Source: Limnobacter sp. (GTDB lineage: Bacteria > Pseudomonadota > Gammaproteobacteria > Burkholderiales > Burkholderiaceae_E). From it: 32,785 nucleotides of DNA. The stretch lies in the NCBI GenBank assembly GCA_012513825.1, contig JAAZBL010000306.1, positions 1-32,785 of the forward strand, given 5' to 3'. A program made the position numbers and the translations under genes. Each line of letters opens with the position of its first letter. The stretch's first letter is position 1. Positions 24,271 to 32,727 of this stretch are shown in pieces. A model generated the notes under the pieces. The model had not been told where the DNA came from. It saw only the letters and a program-made list of their open reading frames with translations, and did no database searches.

Positions 24271-24406
24271 CGCCGTGCACCGCCCGTCGGGGATCGATCG
24301 CCGACGGTCGCTGCCCGCGTGCGCTCGCCGACGATCCGGCCCACAGTGGAACCGTAGTTTTCCTCCCTGGCTGGTTTGCCCCGGTTTCCACCGGGGCATT
24401 TTTTTT
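24271..24406 (+). ncRNA. Candidate small RNA between two terminators
   Basis: No ORF is convincing here, yet the segment ends in a second strong intrinsic terminator. Upstream of that hairpin lies the pyrimidine-rich AGTTTTCCTCCCTGGCTGG, whose CCTCCC is complementary to a Shine-Dalgarno GGGAGG. GTGGAACCG (about 24342-24350) can pair partly with CGGTTTCCAC of the terminator loop and stem. No clear -10 is visible. An unannotated transcript, or an extension of read-through from upstream, are the options. With the two terminators and the livH leader this fills the 383-bp gap between the cytochrome gene and livH. Confidence 0.4.
24378..24406 (+). terminator. Second intrinsic terminator, no upstream gene visible
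   Basis: GCCCCGG (24378-24384), loop TTTCCA, CCGGGGC (24391-24397), then A and eight T residues. A perfect 7-bp stem with a strong T-tract. Confidence 0.93.
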
Positions 24407-24580
24407 GTCGTCGGCGGCGCCTCGCGTCGCGCAGGCTCCCTGTCGGCCCGAGTTTTTGGTTAGAATTCGCGCCGCTTCGTGCTATTCGGAACGAGGCGTC
24501 ATCGAAGCGCAAGCCCGGCACCCGCACCGACTCGGGCGTCGACGACGGGGCCCGCGCGGTCCGGGACGGAGACAGACATC

Positions 24581-25513
24581 TTGTTCAGCTTCGACACCCT
24601 GCTCCAGCAGATCCTGAACGGCCTCGTGCTCGGCAGCGTGTACGCGCTCGTGGCGCTCGGCTACACGATGGTCTACGGGATCCTGCAGCTGATCAACTTC
24701 GCGCACGGCGAGGTGCTGATGATCGGCGCGATGGTCGCCGTGACGCTGGCGCCCAAGCTGCTGGCCGCCGGCGTGCCGGCACCGCTGGTGCTCGTGATCA
24801 TCGTGCTCGCGGCGATTCCGGTCTGCATGCTGCTGTCGGTCACGATCGAGCGGGTCGCCTACCGGCCGCTGCGCAACGCCCCGCGACTGGCGCCGCTGAT
24901 CACCGCGATCGGGATGTCGATCGTGCTGCAAACGGTTGCGATGATCATCTGGAAACCGAGCCCGATCGTGTTCCCCGACCTGCTGCCGAACGATCCGGTG
25001 CCGATCTTCGGTGCGTCGCTGGCGCCCAAACAGATCCTGATCCTCGTCGTGGCCTCCAGCCTGATGGCCGGGCTCGTGCTGCTGGTGAACCGCACGAAGC
25101 TCGGCCGCGCGATGCGCGCCACGGCGGAGAACCCGCGCATCGCCGGCCTGATGGGCGTGAACGCCAACCGCATCGTCGCCGCCACCTTCGCGATCGGTGC
25201 GGCCCTGGCCGCGGTCGCCGGCGTGCTGGTGGCGCTGAACTACAACATCGTCCACTTTTCGATGGGCTTCATCCCGGGCCTGAAGGCCTTCACGGCGGCG
25301 GTCCTCGGCGGGATCGGCAACATCGCCGGCGCGATGCTCGGCGGCCTGCTGCTCGGCATCATCGAGAGCCTGGGCGCCGGCTACATCGGCGACCTGACCG
25401 GCGGGTTCCTCGGCAGCCACTACCAGGACATCTTCGCGTTCGCCGTGCTGATCCTCGTGCTGCTGTTCCGCCCGTCGGGGATCATGGGCGAGCGCATCGC
25501 CGACCGGGCCTGA
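24581..25513 (+). CDS. livH: Branched-chain amino acid ABC transporter permease LivH
   Basis: Inner-membrane subunit of a HAAT-family importer. From the TTG at 24581 the protein is 310 residues, the usual LivH length. It shows QILNGLVLGSVYALVALGYTMVYGILQLINFAHGEVLMIGA, ERVAYRPLRNAPRLAPLITAIG, LVNRTKLGRAMRATAENPRIAGLMGVN and the late FIPGLKAFTAAVLGGIGNIAGAMLGG. The TTG has GGAG 9 bases upstream; the track's ATG at 24479 would add an Arg/Pro-rich tail. A TAGAAT at 24461-24466 may be the operon's -10, giving a leader of about 110 bases. First of four genes, followed 13 bp on by livM. Confidence 0.96.
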   Translation: MFSFDTLLQQILNGLVLGSVYALVALGYTMVYGILQLINFAHGEVLMIGAMVAVTLAPKLLAAGVPAPLVLVIIVLAAIPVCMLLSVTIERVAYRPLRNAPRLAPLITAIGMSIVLQTVAMIIWKPSPIVFPDLLPNDPVPIFGASLAPKQILILVVASSLMAGLVLLVNRTKLGRAMRATAENPRIAGLMGVNANRIVAATFAIGAALAAVAGVLVALNYNIVHFSMGFIPGLKAFTAAVLGGIGNIAGAMLGGLLLGIIESLGAGYIGDLTGGFLGSHYQDIFAFAVLILVLLFRPSGIMGERIADRA

Positions 25514-25526
25514 ACGAGGGGCGAAG

Positions 25527-26768
<1,242 letters not shown>

Positions 26769-26785
26769 GCGCCGGAGGATTCGCG

Positions 26786-27562
26786 ATGACGGACGTCCTG
26801 TTGTCGGTCAAGGGGGTCAACAAGCGCTTCGGCGGCCTGCAGGCGCTGTCCGACGTCGGCCTCGAAATCAGGCAGGGCCAGATCTACGGGCTGATCGGCC
26901 CGAACGGCGCCGGCAAGACGACGTTCTTCAACGTCGTCACCGGCCTCTACGCTCCGGATTCGGGCAGCTTCGAGCTGGGGGGCAAGCACTACGAACCGAC
27001 CGCCGTGCACCGCGTGGCCGAGGCCGGCATCGCACGCACCTTCCAGAACATCCGCCTGTTCGGCGACATGACGGCGATCGAGAACGTGATGGTCGGCCGG
27101 CATGTGCGCACGAAGGCCGGCGTCTTCGGCGCGGTGTTCCGCACGCCGCGCCAGCGCCACGAAGAAGAGGCGATCCGCAAGCGCTCGCTCGAACTGCTCG
27201 ACTACGTCGGCATCGCGCGCTATGCCGACTTCCAGGCGCGCACGCTGTCGTACGGCGACCAGCGCCGGCTCGAGATCGCGCGCGCGCTCGCCACCGAACC
27301 CAAGCTGCTCGCGCTCGACGAACCGGCCGCCGGCATGAACGCGACCGAAAAGCTGACGCTGCGTGCCTTGCTGTCGAGCATCAGCCGCGACGGCGTGACG
27401 ATCCTGCTGATCGAGCACGACGTGAAGCTCGTGATGGGACTGTGCAACCGCGTGACCGTGCTCGACTACGGCAAGGTGATCGCCGAGGGACTGCCGGCCG
27501 AGGTGCAGCGCAATCCGGCGGTCATCGAGGCCTACCTCGGCGCCTCGGCTGCCACCCACTGA
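26786..27562 (+). CDS. livG: Branched-chain amino acid ABC transporter ATPase LivG
   Basis: One of the two nucleotide-binding subunits. The 258-residue protein has Walker A GPNGAGKT, the LivG-type Q-loop ARTFQNIRLFGDMTAIENVMVG, signature LSYGDQRRLEIARAL, Walker B LLALDEPAAGMN and switch His IEHDVKLVMGLC. It ends QRNPAVIEAYLG as usual. GGAGGA lies 7 bases upstream of the ATG at 26786; the track joins this frame to a spurious extension through livM. Confidence 0.97.
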   Translation: MTDVLLSVKGVNKRFGGLQALSDVGLEIRQGQIYGLIGPNGAGKTTFFNVVTGLYAPDSGSFELGGKHYEPTAVHRVAEAGIARTFQNIRLFGDMTAIENVMVGRHVRTKAGVFGAVFRTPRQRHEEEAIRKRSLELLDYVGIARYADFQARTLSYGDQRRLEIARALATEPKLLALDEPAAGMNATEKLTLRALLSSISRDGVTILLIEHDVKLVMGLCNRVTVLDYGKVIAEGLPAEVQRNPAVIEAYLGASAATH

Positions 27563-27587
27563 ACGCGCGGCGCGCAGCGAGACAGCC

Positions 27588-28316
27588 ATGGCCGAAACCA
27601 TCCTCGACATCCGCGGCCTGCAGGTCGCCTACGGCGGCATCCAGGCGGTCAAGGGGATCGACATCGAGGTTCGCGAAGGCGAACTGGTCGCGCTGATCGG
27701 CGCCAACGGCGCCGGCAAGACGACGACGCTGAAGGCGGTCACCGGTACGCTGCACTGGGCCGGCGGCGACGTGCTGTACGACGGCCGGTCGATTCGCGGA
27801 CTGGGCTCCTATGCGCTGGTCGCGCGCGGGCTGGCGATGGTGCCCGAGGGGCGCGGCGTCTTCGCGCGAATGACGATCACCGAGAACCTGCAGATGGGCG
27901 CGTATACGCGCAGCGATCCGGCCGGCGTGCGCGACGACATCGAACGGATGTTCGAGGCGTTTCCGCGCCTGAAGGAGCGCGCCGACCAGCTTGCCGGCAC
28001 GATGTCCGGCGGCGAGCAGCAGATGCTCGCGATGGCGCGCGCCTTGATGAGCCGCCCGCGCCTGCTGCTGCTCGACGAGCCGTCGATGGGCCTGTCGCCG
28101 ATCATGGTCGACAAGATCTTCGAAGTCGTGCGCGAGGTGTCGGCGCGCGGGACCACGATGCTGCTCGTCGAGCAGAACGCGCGGCTCGCGCTCGAATGCG
28201 CGACGCGCGGCTACGTGATGGATTCGGGGCTGGTCACGATGAGCGGGCCGGCGCAGCAGATGCTCGACGATCCGCGGGTCAGGGCCGCATACCTCGGCGA
28301 AGAAACGACCGGCTGA
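27588..28316 (+). CDS. livF: Branched-chain amino acid ABC transporter ATPase LivF
   Basis: Second nucleotide-binding subunit. The 242-residue protein has Walker A GANGAGKTT, the Q-loop region LAMVPEGRGVFARMTITENLQMGAY, signature MSGGEQQMLAMARALMSRP, Walker B LLLLDEPSMGLSP and LVEQNARLALE. It closes with DDPRVRAAYLGEETTG. It is 25 bp after livG and completes livHMGF. No periplasmic binding protein gene adjoins the operon in the window, so the exact substrate (Leu/Ile/Val, or amides and related compounds handled by this family) is open. Degenerate copies of its last 25 bases continue past the stop codon. Confidence 0.97.
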   Translation: MAETILDIRGLQVAYGGIQAVKGIDIEVREGELVALIGANGAGKTTTLKAVTGTLHWAGGDVLYDGRSIRGLGSYALVARGLAMVPEGRGVFARMTITENLQMGAYTRSDPAGVRDDIERMFEAFPRLKERADQLAGTMSGGEQQMLAMARALMSRPRLLLLDEPSMGLSPIMVDKIFEVVREVSARGTTMLLVEQNARLALECATRGYVMDSGLVTMSGPAQQMLDDPRVRAAYLGEETTG

Positions 28317-28370
28317 GCCCCGCGAAGAAGCGACCGGCTGGGCGCCGCGAAGAAGCGGCCGGCTGGGCGC
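28296..28370. repeat. Three 25-bp tandem units spanning the livF stop
   Basis: Units ggcgaagaaacgaccggctgagccc (28296-28320, with the stop TGA), cgcgaagaagcgaccggctgggcgc (28321-28345) and cgcgaagaagcggccggctgggcgc (28346-28370). The second and third differ at one base; in both, the stop TGA reads TGG. Confidence 0.92.
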
Positions 28371-28409
28371 CGCAGGCACAGGCGCGAGGACAGCCGCGAC
28401 GACAAGCGC

Positions 28410-28426
28410 GAGCGGCGACGCCGCTC
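28410..28426. terminator. Inverted repeat between livF and the convergent reductase gene
   Basis: GAGCGGC-GAC-GCCGCTC is a perfect 7-bp stem with a 3-base loop, overlapping the stop codon of the minus-strand reductase gene. There is no T-tract, so it is only a candidate terminator. Confidence 0.35.
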
Positions 28427-29468
28427 AGCTCGCGTCGGCCAGGTCGGCCTCCGACGTGAACGCATCGGCGAAGAACTGGTCTTCGGGCAGCGCGCACTGC
28501 GCGACGAAGTCGCGCTGCGCCGATTCGACGACGACCGGCGCACCGCAGGCATAGACCTGGTGCCCCGACAGGTCGGGGAAGTCGGCCATGACGGCGCGAT
28601 GCACGAAGCCGTCGCGCCCGGTCCAGCCGTCTTCGGGCAGCGCGTCCGAGACGACCGGCACGTAGCGGAAGTCCGGGATCTCGGCGGCCCACTGCCGGCA
28701 CAGTGCGTCCATGTAGAGGTCCTGCGGTCGGCGGCCGCCCCAGTACAGCGTCATCGGACGCCGGAGGTCCTTGTGCCGGGCGTGTTCGACGATCGCCTTG
28801 ATCGGCGCGAAGCCGGTGCCGCTGGCCAGCAGCACGATCGGCAGTTCGCTGTCCTCGCGCAGGAAGAACGTGCCCAGCGGCCCTTCGAGCCGAAGGATGT
28901 CGCGCTCCTTGATCGGCGGCTCGGTCACGCCGAACAGCGCATCGGTGAAGCGCCCGCCCGGCATGTGGCGCACGTGCAGCTCGAGCTGCGCGGCCTCGTG
29001 CGGCGCCGTGGCCATCGAGTAGCTGCGCCGCGTGCCGTTGCGCAGGATCAGCTCGACGTACTGGCCGGCCAGGTACTGCAGGCGCTCGCTGGCCGGCAGC
29101 TGCAGCTTCACGCGGGCCACGTCGGGGACCAGCCGTTCGATCGACGCGATCCGGCACGGCATCTTGCGCACCGGAACATCGGCGGCACCGGCGACGAGCC
29201 GGCTCTCGATCGTCAGGTCGGCCGTGATCGTCGAACGGCACATCAGCGCAACGCCCTGTGCGGCTTCGGCCGCGCTCAGCGCATGATCCGAGTGCGCGCT
29301 CATCTCGACGCTGCCTTCGAGCACCTTCGACTTGCACGAACCGCAAGCACCGTTCCGGCAGCCGTAAGGCAGGATCACGTGCTGGCGCAGCGCGGCGTCG
29401 AGGACGGTTTCGCCGGCCTCGACGGTGAACTGACGGCCGCTGGGCTTGACGGTGACGGTGACGGACAT
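28425..29468 (-). CDS. [2Fe-2S]/FAD/NAD(P)H oxidoreductase (CDP-6-deoxy-delta-3,4-glucoseen reductase-like)
   Basis: Single-chain electron-transfer reductase. The 347-residue protein has an N-terminal plant-type ferredoxin domain with ligands C37, C42, C45 (PYGCRNGACGSCKS) and C77 (ALMCRST). A ferredoxin-NADP reductase module follows: FAD site RRSYSMAT, the segment LEGPLGTFFLRED, the NAD(P) site LLASGTGFAPIKAI, and GHQVYACGAPVVVE. This layout is shared by ring-hydroxylase reductases and the proteins annotated as CDP-6-deoxy-glucoseen reductase. No oxygenase or sugar-nucleotide genes adjoin it, so the partner is unknown. The ATG at 29468 gives the normal start; the track's extension to 30143 crosses the divergent gene. 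Confidence 0.88.
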   Translation of the reverse strand: MSVTVTVKPSGRQFTVEAGETVLDAALRQHVILPYGCRNGACGSCKSKVLEGSVEMSAHSDHALSAAEAAQGVALMCRSTITADLTIESRLVAGAADVPVRKMPCRIASIERLVPDVARVKLQLPASERLQYLAGQYVELILRNGTRRSYSMATAPHEAAQLELHVRHMPGGRFTDALFGVTEPPIKERDILRLEGPLGTFFLREDSELPIVLLASGTGFAPIKAIVEHARHKDLRRPMTLYWGGRRPQDLYMDALCRQWAAEIPDFRYVPVVSDALPEDGWTGRDGFVHRAVMADFPDLSGHQVYACGAPVVVESAQRDFVAQCALPEDQFFADAFTSEADLADAS

Positions 29469-29668
29469 TTGCGGGTCGGAGCTCCTGAACGCGTAGGCGC
29501 ACGCTGCGTTCGGCAGCGCGCTTCGGTGAACGGCGCGGCGCGTGAAGCGCGAGGCATCGAAACGCTTATTATCGCCTGCGGTGCCAGTCGCCCGCCGCGA
29601 TCGCCCTCGCCCCGGACCTGGCTGCTCCCCTCCACACCACCGCCGTTTCGCCGCGGCGATCCGCATCG

Positions 29669-30928
29669 ATGCGAATGACGATCCGAGCGCTGCGCGACAG
29701 CGATGGCACCACGAACGCGTACGGCCGCCCCGGAGCGGCCGTTCGACGCAGGCGGCAGGCCAGCCCCGGCGGAGCCCGGCGCTCCGGCGGGCGCCGCGCC
29801 GTTCGTCCTGCTTCGCTGGGCGGACGGCCGTCGACTGCCCGGCCGGGCGCACTGCCCGTCGTGCGCTTCGCCCGCGTCGCTTCGCACGGCGGCGCGACGC
29901 GAACCGCCTGTCGTCCGCAGGGGTCGGCCTCGGCGAACGGGCGCCTGCTGCGCCGGCCGCGACTGCTGATCGTCGGCTGCGGCGACGTCGGCATGCGCGT
30001 GCTGCGCAAGCTCGCGCCCCGGCTGGCCGACGGCCGCCTGGCAGTGCATGCCGTGACCCGCGACGAATCGCGGCAGTCGGTCGCCCGCGCCCTCGGCGCG
30101 CAAACGCTGGCGCTCGACCTCGACGCCAGGCAGGCGCCTTCACGTCTGGCAGGTCTGGCCAGGCGTGCCGTTTATCTGGCGCCCACCCCGCCCGACGGCG
30201 AAGACGACCCGCGACTCGGCCGCGTCATCGCAGCCTGTGCGAGTTCGTGTTCTGCGACCGGGAAGCCGGCGCGCTGGGCCTGGGTCGGCAGCACCGGCGT
30301 CTACGGCGACTGCCAGGGTCTAGAAGTCGACGAAACGCACACCATTGCGCCGACGACAAAGCGTGCGCGCCGCCGCGCAGCCGCCGAGCTACGGCTGCGT
30401 GCTGCCGCGCGACGCGGCGCCCTGTACGCCACGATCCTGCGCGCCCCGGGAATCTATGGACAGGACCGTCTGCCGGTCGAGCGTCTGCGTCAGGGTCTGC
30501 CGGCGCTGTCGCCGGCCGACGACACCTACACGAACCACATCCACGCCGACGACCTCGCGTCGATCTGCTGGATCGCGCTGTTTCGCGGACGCCCGGGCCG
30601 TGTCGTCAATGCCGTCGACAATACGCGCCTGAAGATGGGCGACTGGTTCGACCGCGTCGCCGACACCTTCGCGTTGCCTCGGCCCGAACGGCTGCAGCGT
30701 GAGTTGTTGGCAGGCCGCGTATCGCCGCAGATGCTGTCGTTCATGAACGAATCGCGGCTGCTGTCGAATCGCCGGCTGCTGCGCGAGCTGCGCGTGCAGC
30801 TTCGCTGGCCGACTGTGGACGCCGCGCTGGCGGCAGTGCTTGAATCGCGACGAAGATCGACGGGTCGGCCCCTGGACCAATTCGCCAATACTGATAGCGC
30901 ACCTACGGACGCCGAATCCAGGAGCTGA
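29669..30928 (+). CDS. NAD(P)-binding SDR/epimerase-like protein (YeeZ-like)
   Basis: The core from about residue 95 is an atypical short-chain dehydrogenase/epimerase: RPRLLIVGCGDVGMRVLRKLAPRL (GxGxxG nucleotide motif), AVYLAPTPPDGEDDPR, WVGSTGVYGDCQG, ILRAPGIYGQDRLP, TNHIHADDLASICWIAL and VVNAVDNTRLKMGDWFD. The substrate is unknown. The start is uncertain: the track gives 419 residues, but the first 95 or so are Arg/Gly/Pro rich with no recognisable fold. A GTG at 29861 would shorten it to about 355, and neither has a clear Shine-Dalgarno. The last 25 residues are polar. It is divergent from the reductase across a 200-bp gap in which I see only weak promoter-like AT (TATTAT, 29567-29572). 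Confidence 0.8.
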   Translation: MRMTIRALRDSDGTTNAYGRPGAAVRRRRQASPGGARRSGGRRAVRPASLGGRPSTARPGALPVVRFARVASHGGATRTACRPQGSASANGRLLRRPRLLIVGCGDVGMRVLRKLAPRLADGRLAVHAVTRDESRQSVARALGAQTLALDLDARQAPSRLAGLARRAVYLAPTPPDGEDDPRLGRVIAACASSCSATGKPARWAWVGSTGVYGDCQGLEVDETHTIAPTTKRARRRAAAELRLRAAARRGALYATILRAPGIYGQDRLPVERLRQGLPALSPADDTYTNHIHADDLASICWIALFRGRPGRVVNAVDNTRLKMGDWFDRVADTFALPRPERLQRELLAGRVSPQMLSFMNESRLLSNRRLLRELRVQLRWPTVDAALAAVLESRRRSTGRPLDQFANTDSAPTDAESRS

Positions 30929-30949
30929 GGGCCACGCGACCGCAACGGG

Positions 30950-31711
30950 TCACTTCAAGGCACACGTGTAGGCTCCGTTAACGCCCCGGGAGCAATTCAC
31001 CGACGGCTTATTCGGCCCTGAACTCTGGTAGCGAAGAAATTGCTCGGTATTCGCATCGACCGTACCGGTTGGAGCCAAGCCTCTTGCGGTTTGGAAATCC
31101 TTCAACGCATCAATGCCCGTCGAATTGAGAATGAGCCTGTCTCCTTGGCTCGGATCGCGCAATACATAGGAACTCAAATCTGAGTCCCCGAGCAGCTTCG
31201 CAACTGTGGAGACCTTGGCGTCACTTGCTGCGATCGCGCTGTTGAGATCGCCGTTTCTCGCTGCCGCCTGGACAAGACTCGAATAGATGGACAACCGCGC
31301 CTGCAGGTCAGCTTCGCTCCCTGGCTTCGGCGCCTCGAAAGGCCCCCAAGCGATGTTCATCGCCGAGTAGCCGAACTTCAGGGTCGGTGAACATGTGGCT
31401 CTTGCTTCCTTCGGAATCGCATACGCGAAAGGATGGTCCGCATCGGACTCGAACGAATCCCCGGCCCTGCAGCTGACCGGAGGAGACAAAGCGCCTGTTG
31501 TCTCGACCTTTGCCGCGTATGGTCGGACCCGTTGATTCGTTTCTGGATCGACCCTGTAAAGCTTTCCCGACACTTGCTGTGGCGTTGTCTTGTTGCCTTG
31601 GGAAACCAGTATCTCAACTGACATTATGGACAATGTCTGCGCATGCAGACCAGGATAGACCATAGTCACCAGGCAAACGACCGAAGAGGCGATGTATCGG
31701 ATTGGTCTCAT
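30950..31711 (-). CDS. Exported protein with C-terminal peptidoglycan-binding-like segment
   Basis: Not a protein I recognise as a whole. The 253 residues start with a signal peptide (MRPIRYIASSVVCLVTMVYPGLHA, cut before QT). The middle contains three Cys that could pair (SCRAGDSF, RATCSPTLKFGY) and a helical DLQARLSIYSSLVQAAARNGDLNSAIAASDAKVSTVAKLLGD stretch. The C-terminal IDALKDFQTARGLAPTGTVDANTEQFLRYQ resembles a PG_binding_1 repeat (helix, DFQ-x3-GL, TG-x-VD-x2-T). Two final Cys (NCSRGVNGAYTCALK) may form a disulfide. GGAG is 8 bases before the ATG. It lies 44 bp downstream of the membrane protein gene and is probably co-transcribed with it. A periplasmic, cell-wall-associated role is inference. 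Confidence 0.75.
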   Translation of the reverse strand: MRPIRYIASSVVCLVTMVYPGLHAQTLSIMSVEILVSQGNKTTPQQVSGKLYRVDPETNQRVRPYAAKVETTGALSPPVSCRAGDSFESDADHPFAYAIPKEARATCSPTLKFGYSAMNIAWGPFEAPKPGSEADLQARLSIYSSLVQAAARNGDLNSAIAASDAKVSTVAKLLGDSDLSSYVLRDPSQGDRLILNSTGIDALKDFQTARGLAPTGTVDANTEQFLRYQSSGPNKPSVNCSRGVNGAYTCALK

Positions 31712-31755
31712 TGGTCATCTCCGATTCTTTGGTGTTTCGATTGCTAGCTTTTCGC

Positions 31756-32376
31756 CTACCGTCTCGAGTTCGCCACAAGGAAAATCCCCAGGCCAAGAAT
31801 ACCGAGCCACAGTAGCCCGAGCTCATATCGAACGAATAAAGTAAGCAGGGACCGCTCCATAAGCAAGGGCTCTACATCGGAGGTCGATGAGTCCGTCGGC
31901 AAACTCGATAAGTCACAGTTCGGCACCGCCAATAGCCGCGGAGCCCCCTGTCCAGTGGCCTTCAGGTTCACTTCTACGGACGCACCTGGTGGAAAGTTGA
32001 AAACGGCGAAAGTCAGGAACTCCTCGTTGAAATACTGCTGTTCTATGGCGGGCAACGCAGGACTCCTGACTGTGATCCTTGGATGCTCTGTTATATCGAA
32101 CCGCAGAGAATCGCCAGAAGCGTGTGTTAACGTCAGTAGAAAGCAACGGAACCGTACGCCGCGGGTCAGATTGTCCAACCGAAGGCTCACGGGGAATGCG
32201 CCTCCTTTCTCCCTATGCTGGAATGAGAATGATGAAGGAGCCGCAGCGCTAATGCGAAACTCCACCACAGGGAGGTCAGAGACTTTACCTGTCGTGTAGA
32301 CAATCGACCAACCTACCGCAGCAACGAATGCCGAAAGCAATAGCGGCACGCTTTCCTTCGTTAGCCAGTTGGTCAT
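31756..32376 (-). CDS. Unknown membrane-anchored protein
   Basis: Not recognised. The 206-residue product from the ATG at 32376 has an N-terminal membrane segment (VPLLLSAFVAAVGWSIVY). A domain of about 130 residues rich in beta-prone sequence follows (VVEFRISAAAPSSFSFQH, FPVSLRLDNLTRGVRFRCFLLTLTH, FLTFAVFNFPPGASVEVNLKATG). A C-terminal membrane segment (YELGLLWLGILGLGIFLVANSRR) closes it. The topology suggests an extracytoplasmic domain held by both ends. GGGGAT lies about 5 bases upstream of the ATG. The track's longer frame to 32679 adds an Arg/His-rich stretch over palindromic DNA and is unlikely to be coding. It precedes the exported protein gene by 44 bp. Confidence 0.7.
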   Translation of the reverse strand: MTNWLTKESVPLLLSAFVAAVGWSIVYTTGKVSDLPVVEFRISAAAPSSFSFQHREKGGAFPVSLRLDNLTRGVRFRCFLLTLTHASGDSLRFDITEHPRITVRSPALPAIEQQYFNEEFLTFAVFNFPPGASVEVNLKATGQGAPRLLAVPNCDLSSLPTDSSTSDVEPLLMERSLLTLFVRYELGLLWLGILGLGIFLVANSRR

Positions 32377-32428
32377 ATAGATCCCCGGCCGGCCGGTTGG
32401 AATCGATGTCGTGTGATAGTAGCCACGC

Positions 32429-32460
32429 ACTTGGCGCCAAGTCCAGTTCTCTTGAACTGG
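32429..32460. promoter_or_regulatory. Two adjacent palindromes in the leader of the low-GC gene pair
   Basis: ACTTGGCGCCAAGT (32429-32442) is a perfect 14-bp palindrome. It abuts CCAGTTC-TCTT-GAACTGG (32443-32460), a perfect 7-bp inverted repeat. They lie 53-84 bases upstream of the minus-strand start at 32376 and could be operators or leader hairpins. The rest of the 351-bp gap (32377-32727) holds only promoter-like sequence and a small CGAGCG/CGCTCG repeat (32644-32659). Confidence 0.6.
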
Positions 32461-32514
32461 TGCCGTCGGCGTGTGGTTGATGCGTCTCCGAGGCGAACGC
32501 TTCGGCAACGGCCG

Positions 32515-32542
32515 TCTATATTGTGGCCGCAGGGAACGGCAA
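32515..32542 (-). promoter_or_regulatory. Possible promoter of the low-GC gene pair
   Basis: On the minus strand TTGCCG (32542-32537), a 16-bp spacer and TATAGA (32520-32515) give a sigma-70-like pair, each 4 of 6. A start near 32507 would leave a leader of about 130 bases containing the palindromes. Confidence 0.35.
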
Positions 32543-32700
32543 TGGATCGGTCGCACTTCACGGCGAGATGTGTGAGAACTGGCTTGTGACCGTCGCTGAG
32601 AATCTATTGCAGTCGGCCAGCCTTCGCGATGAGCCAAATGACACGAGCGCTCCCGCTCGGTCTGGCGATCAACGTCCAAGTCGGTGTATCGGCCTAGTTC

Positions 32701-32709
32701 TGATACACT
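32701..32709 (+). promoter_or_regulatory. Extended -10 of the tRNA-Thr gene
   Basis: TGATACACT (TGn plus TACACT) lies 18 bases before the tRNA 5' end, a good distance for a short tRNA leader. No strong -35 is seen. Confidence 0.5.
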
Positions 32710-32727
32710 CCTCTGCTGTTCACGGCA

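Larger units (their letters stand above)
30929..32727. other. Lower-GC patch with two unknown genes beside tRNA-Thr
   Basis: From just after the SDR stop to the tRNA, base composition is visibly more AT-rich than the rest of the window. Codon use is mixed rather than strongly GC at third positions. The two genes inside have no recognised core function. The location next to a tRNA gene is typical of acquired DNA, although no integrase or direct repeat is visible and the tRNA 3' end lies outside the window. Confidence 0.55.

Noticed and set aside
29703-29969. 88-residue Cys-rich ORF (CPSC, CCAGRDC)
   Set aside because: Lies within the uncertain N-terminus of the SDR gene and has no regular metal-site spacing or Shine-Dalgarno; composition fits a chance frame.
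28425-30143. N-terminal extension of the reductase to 572 residues
   Set aside because: The extra 225 residues are Arg/Ala rich and overlap the divergent SDR-like gene; the ferredoxin domain starts cleanly at the ATG at 29468.
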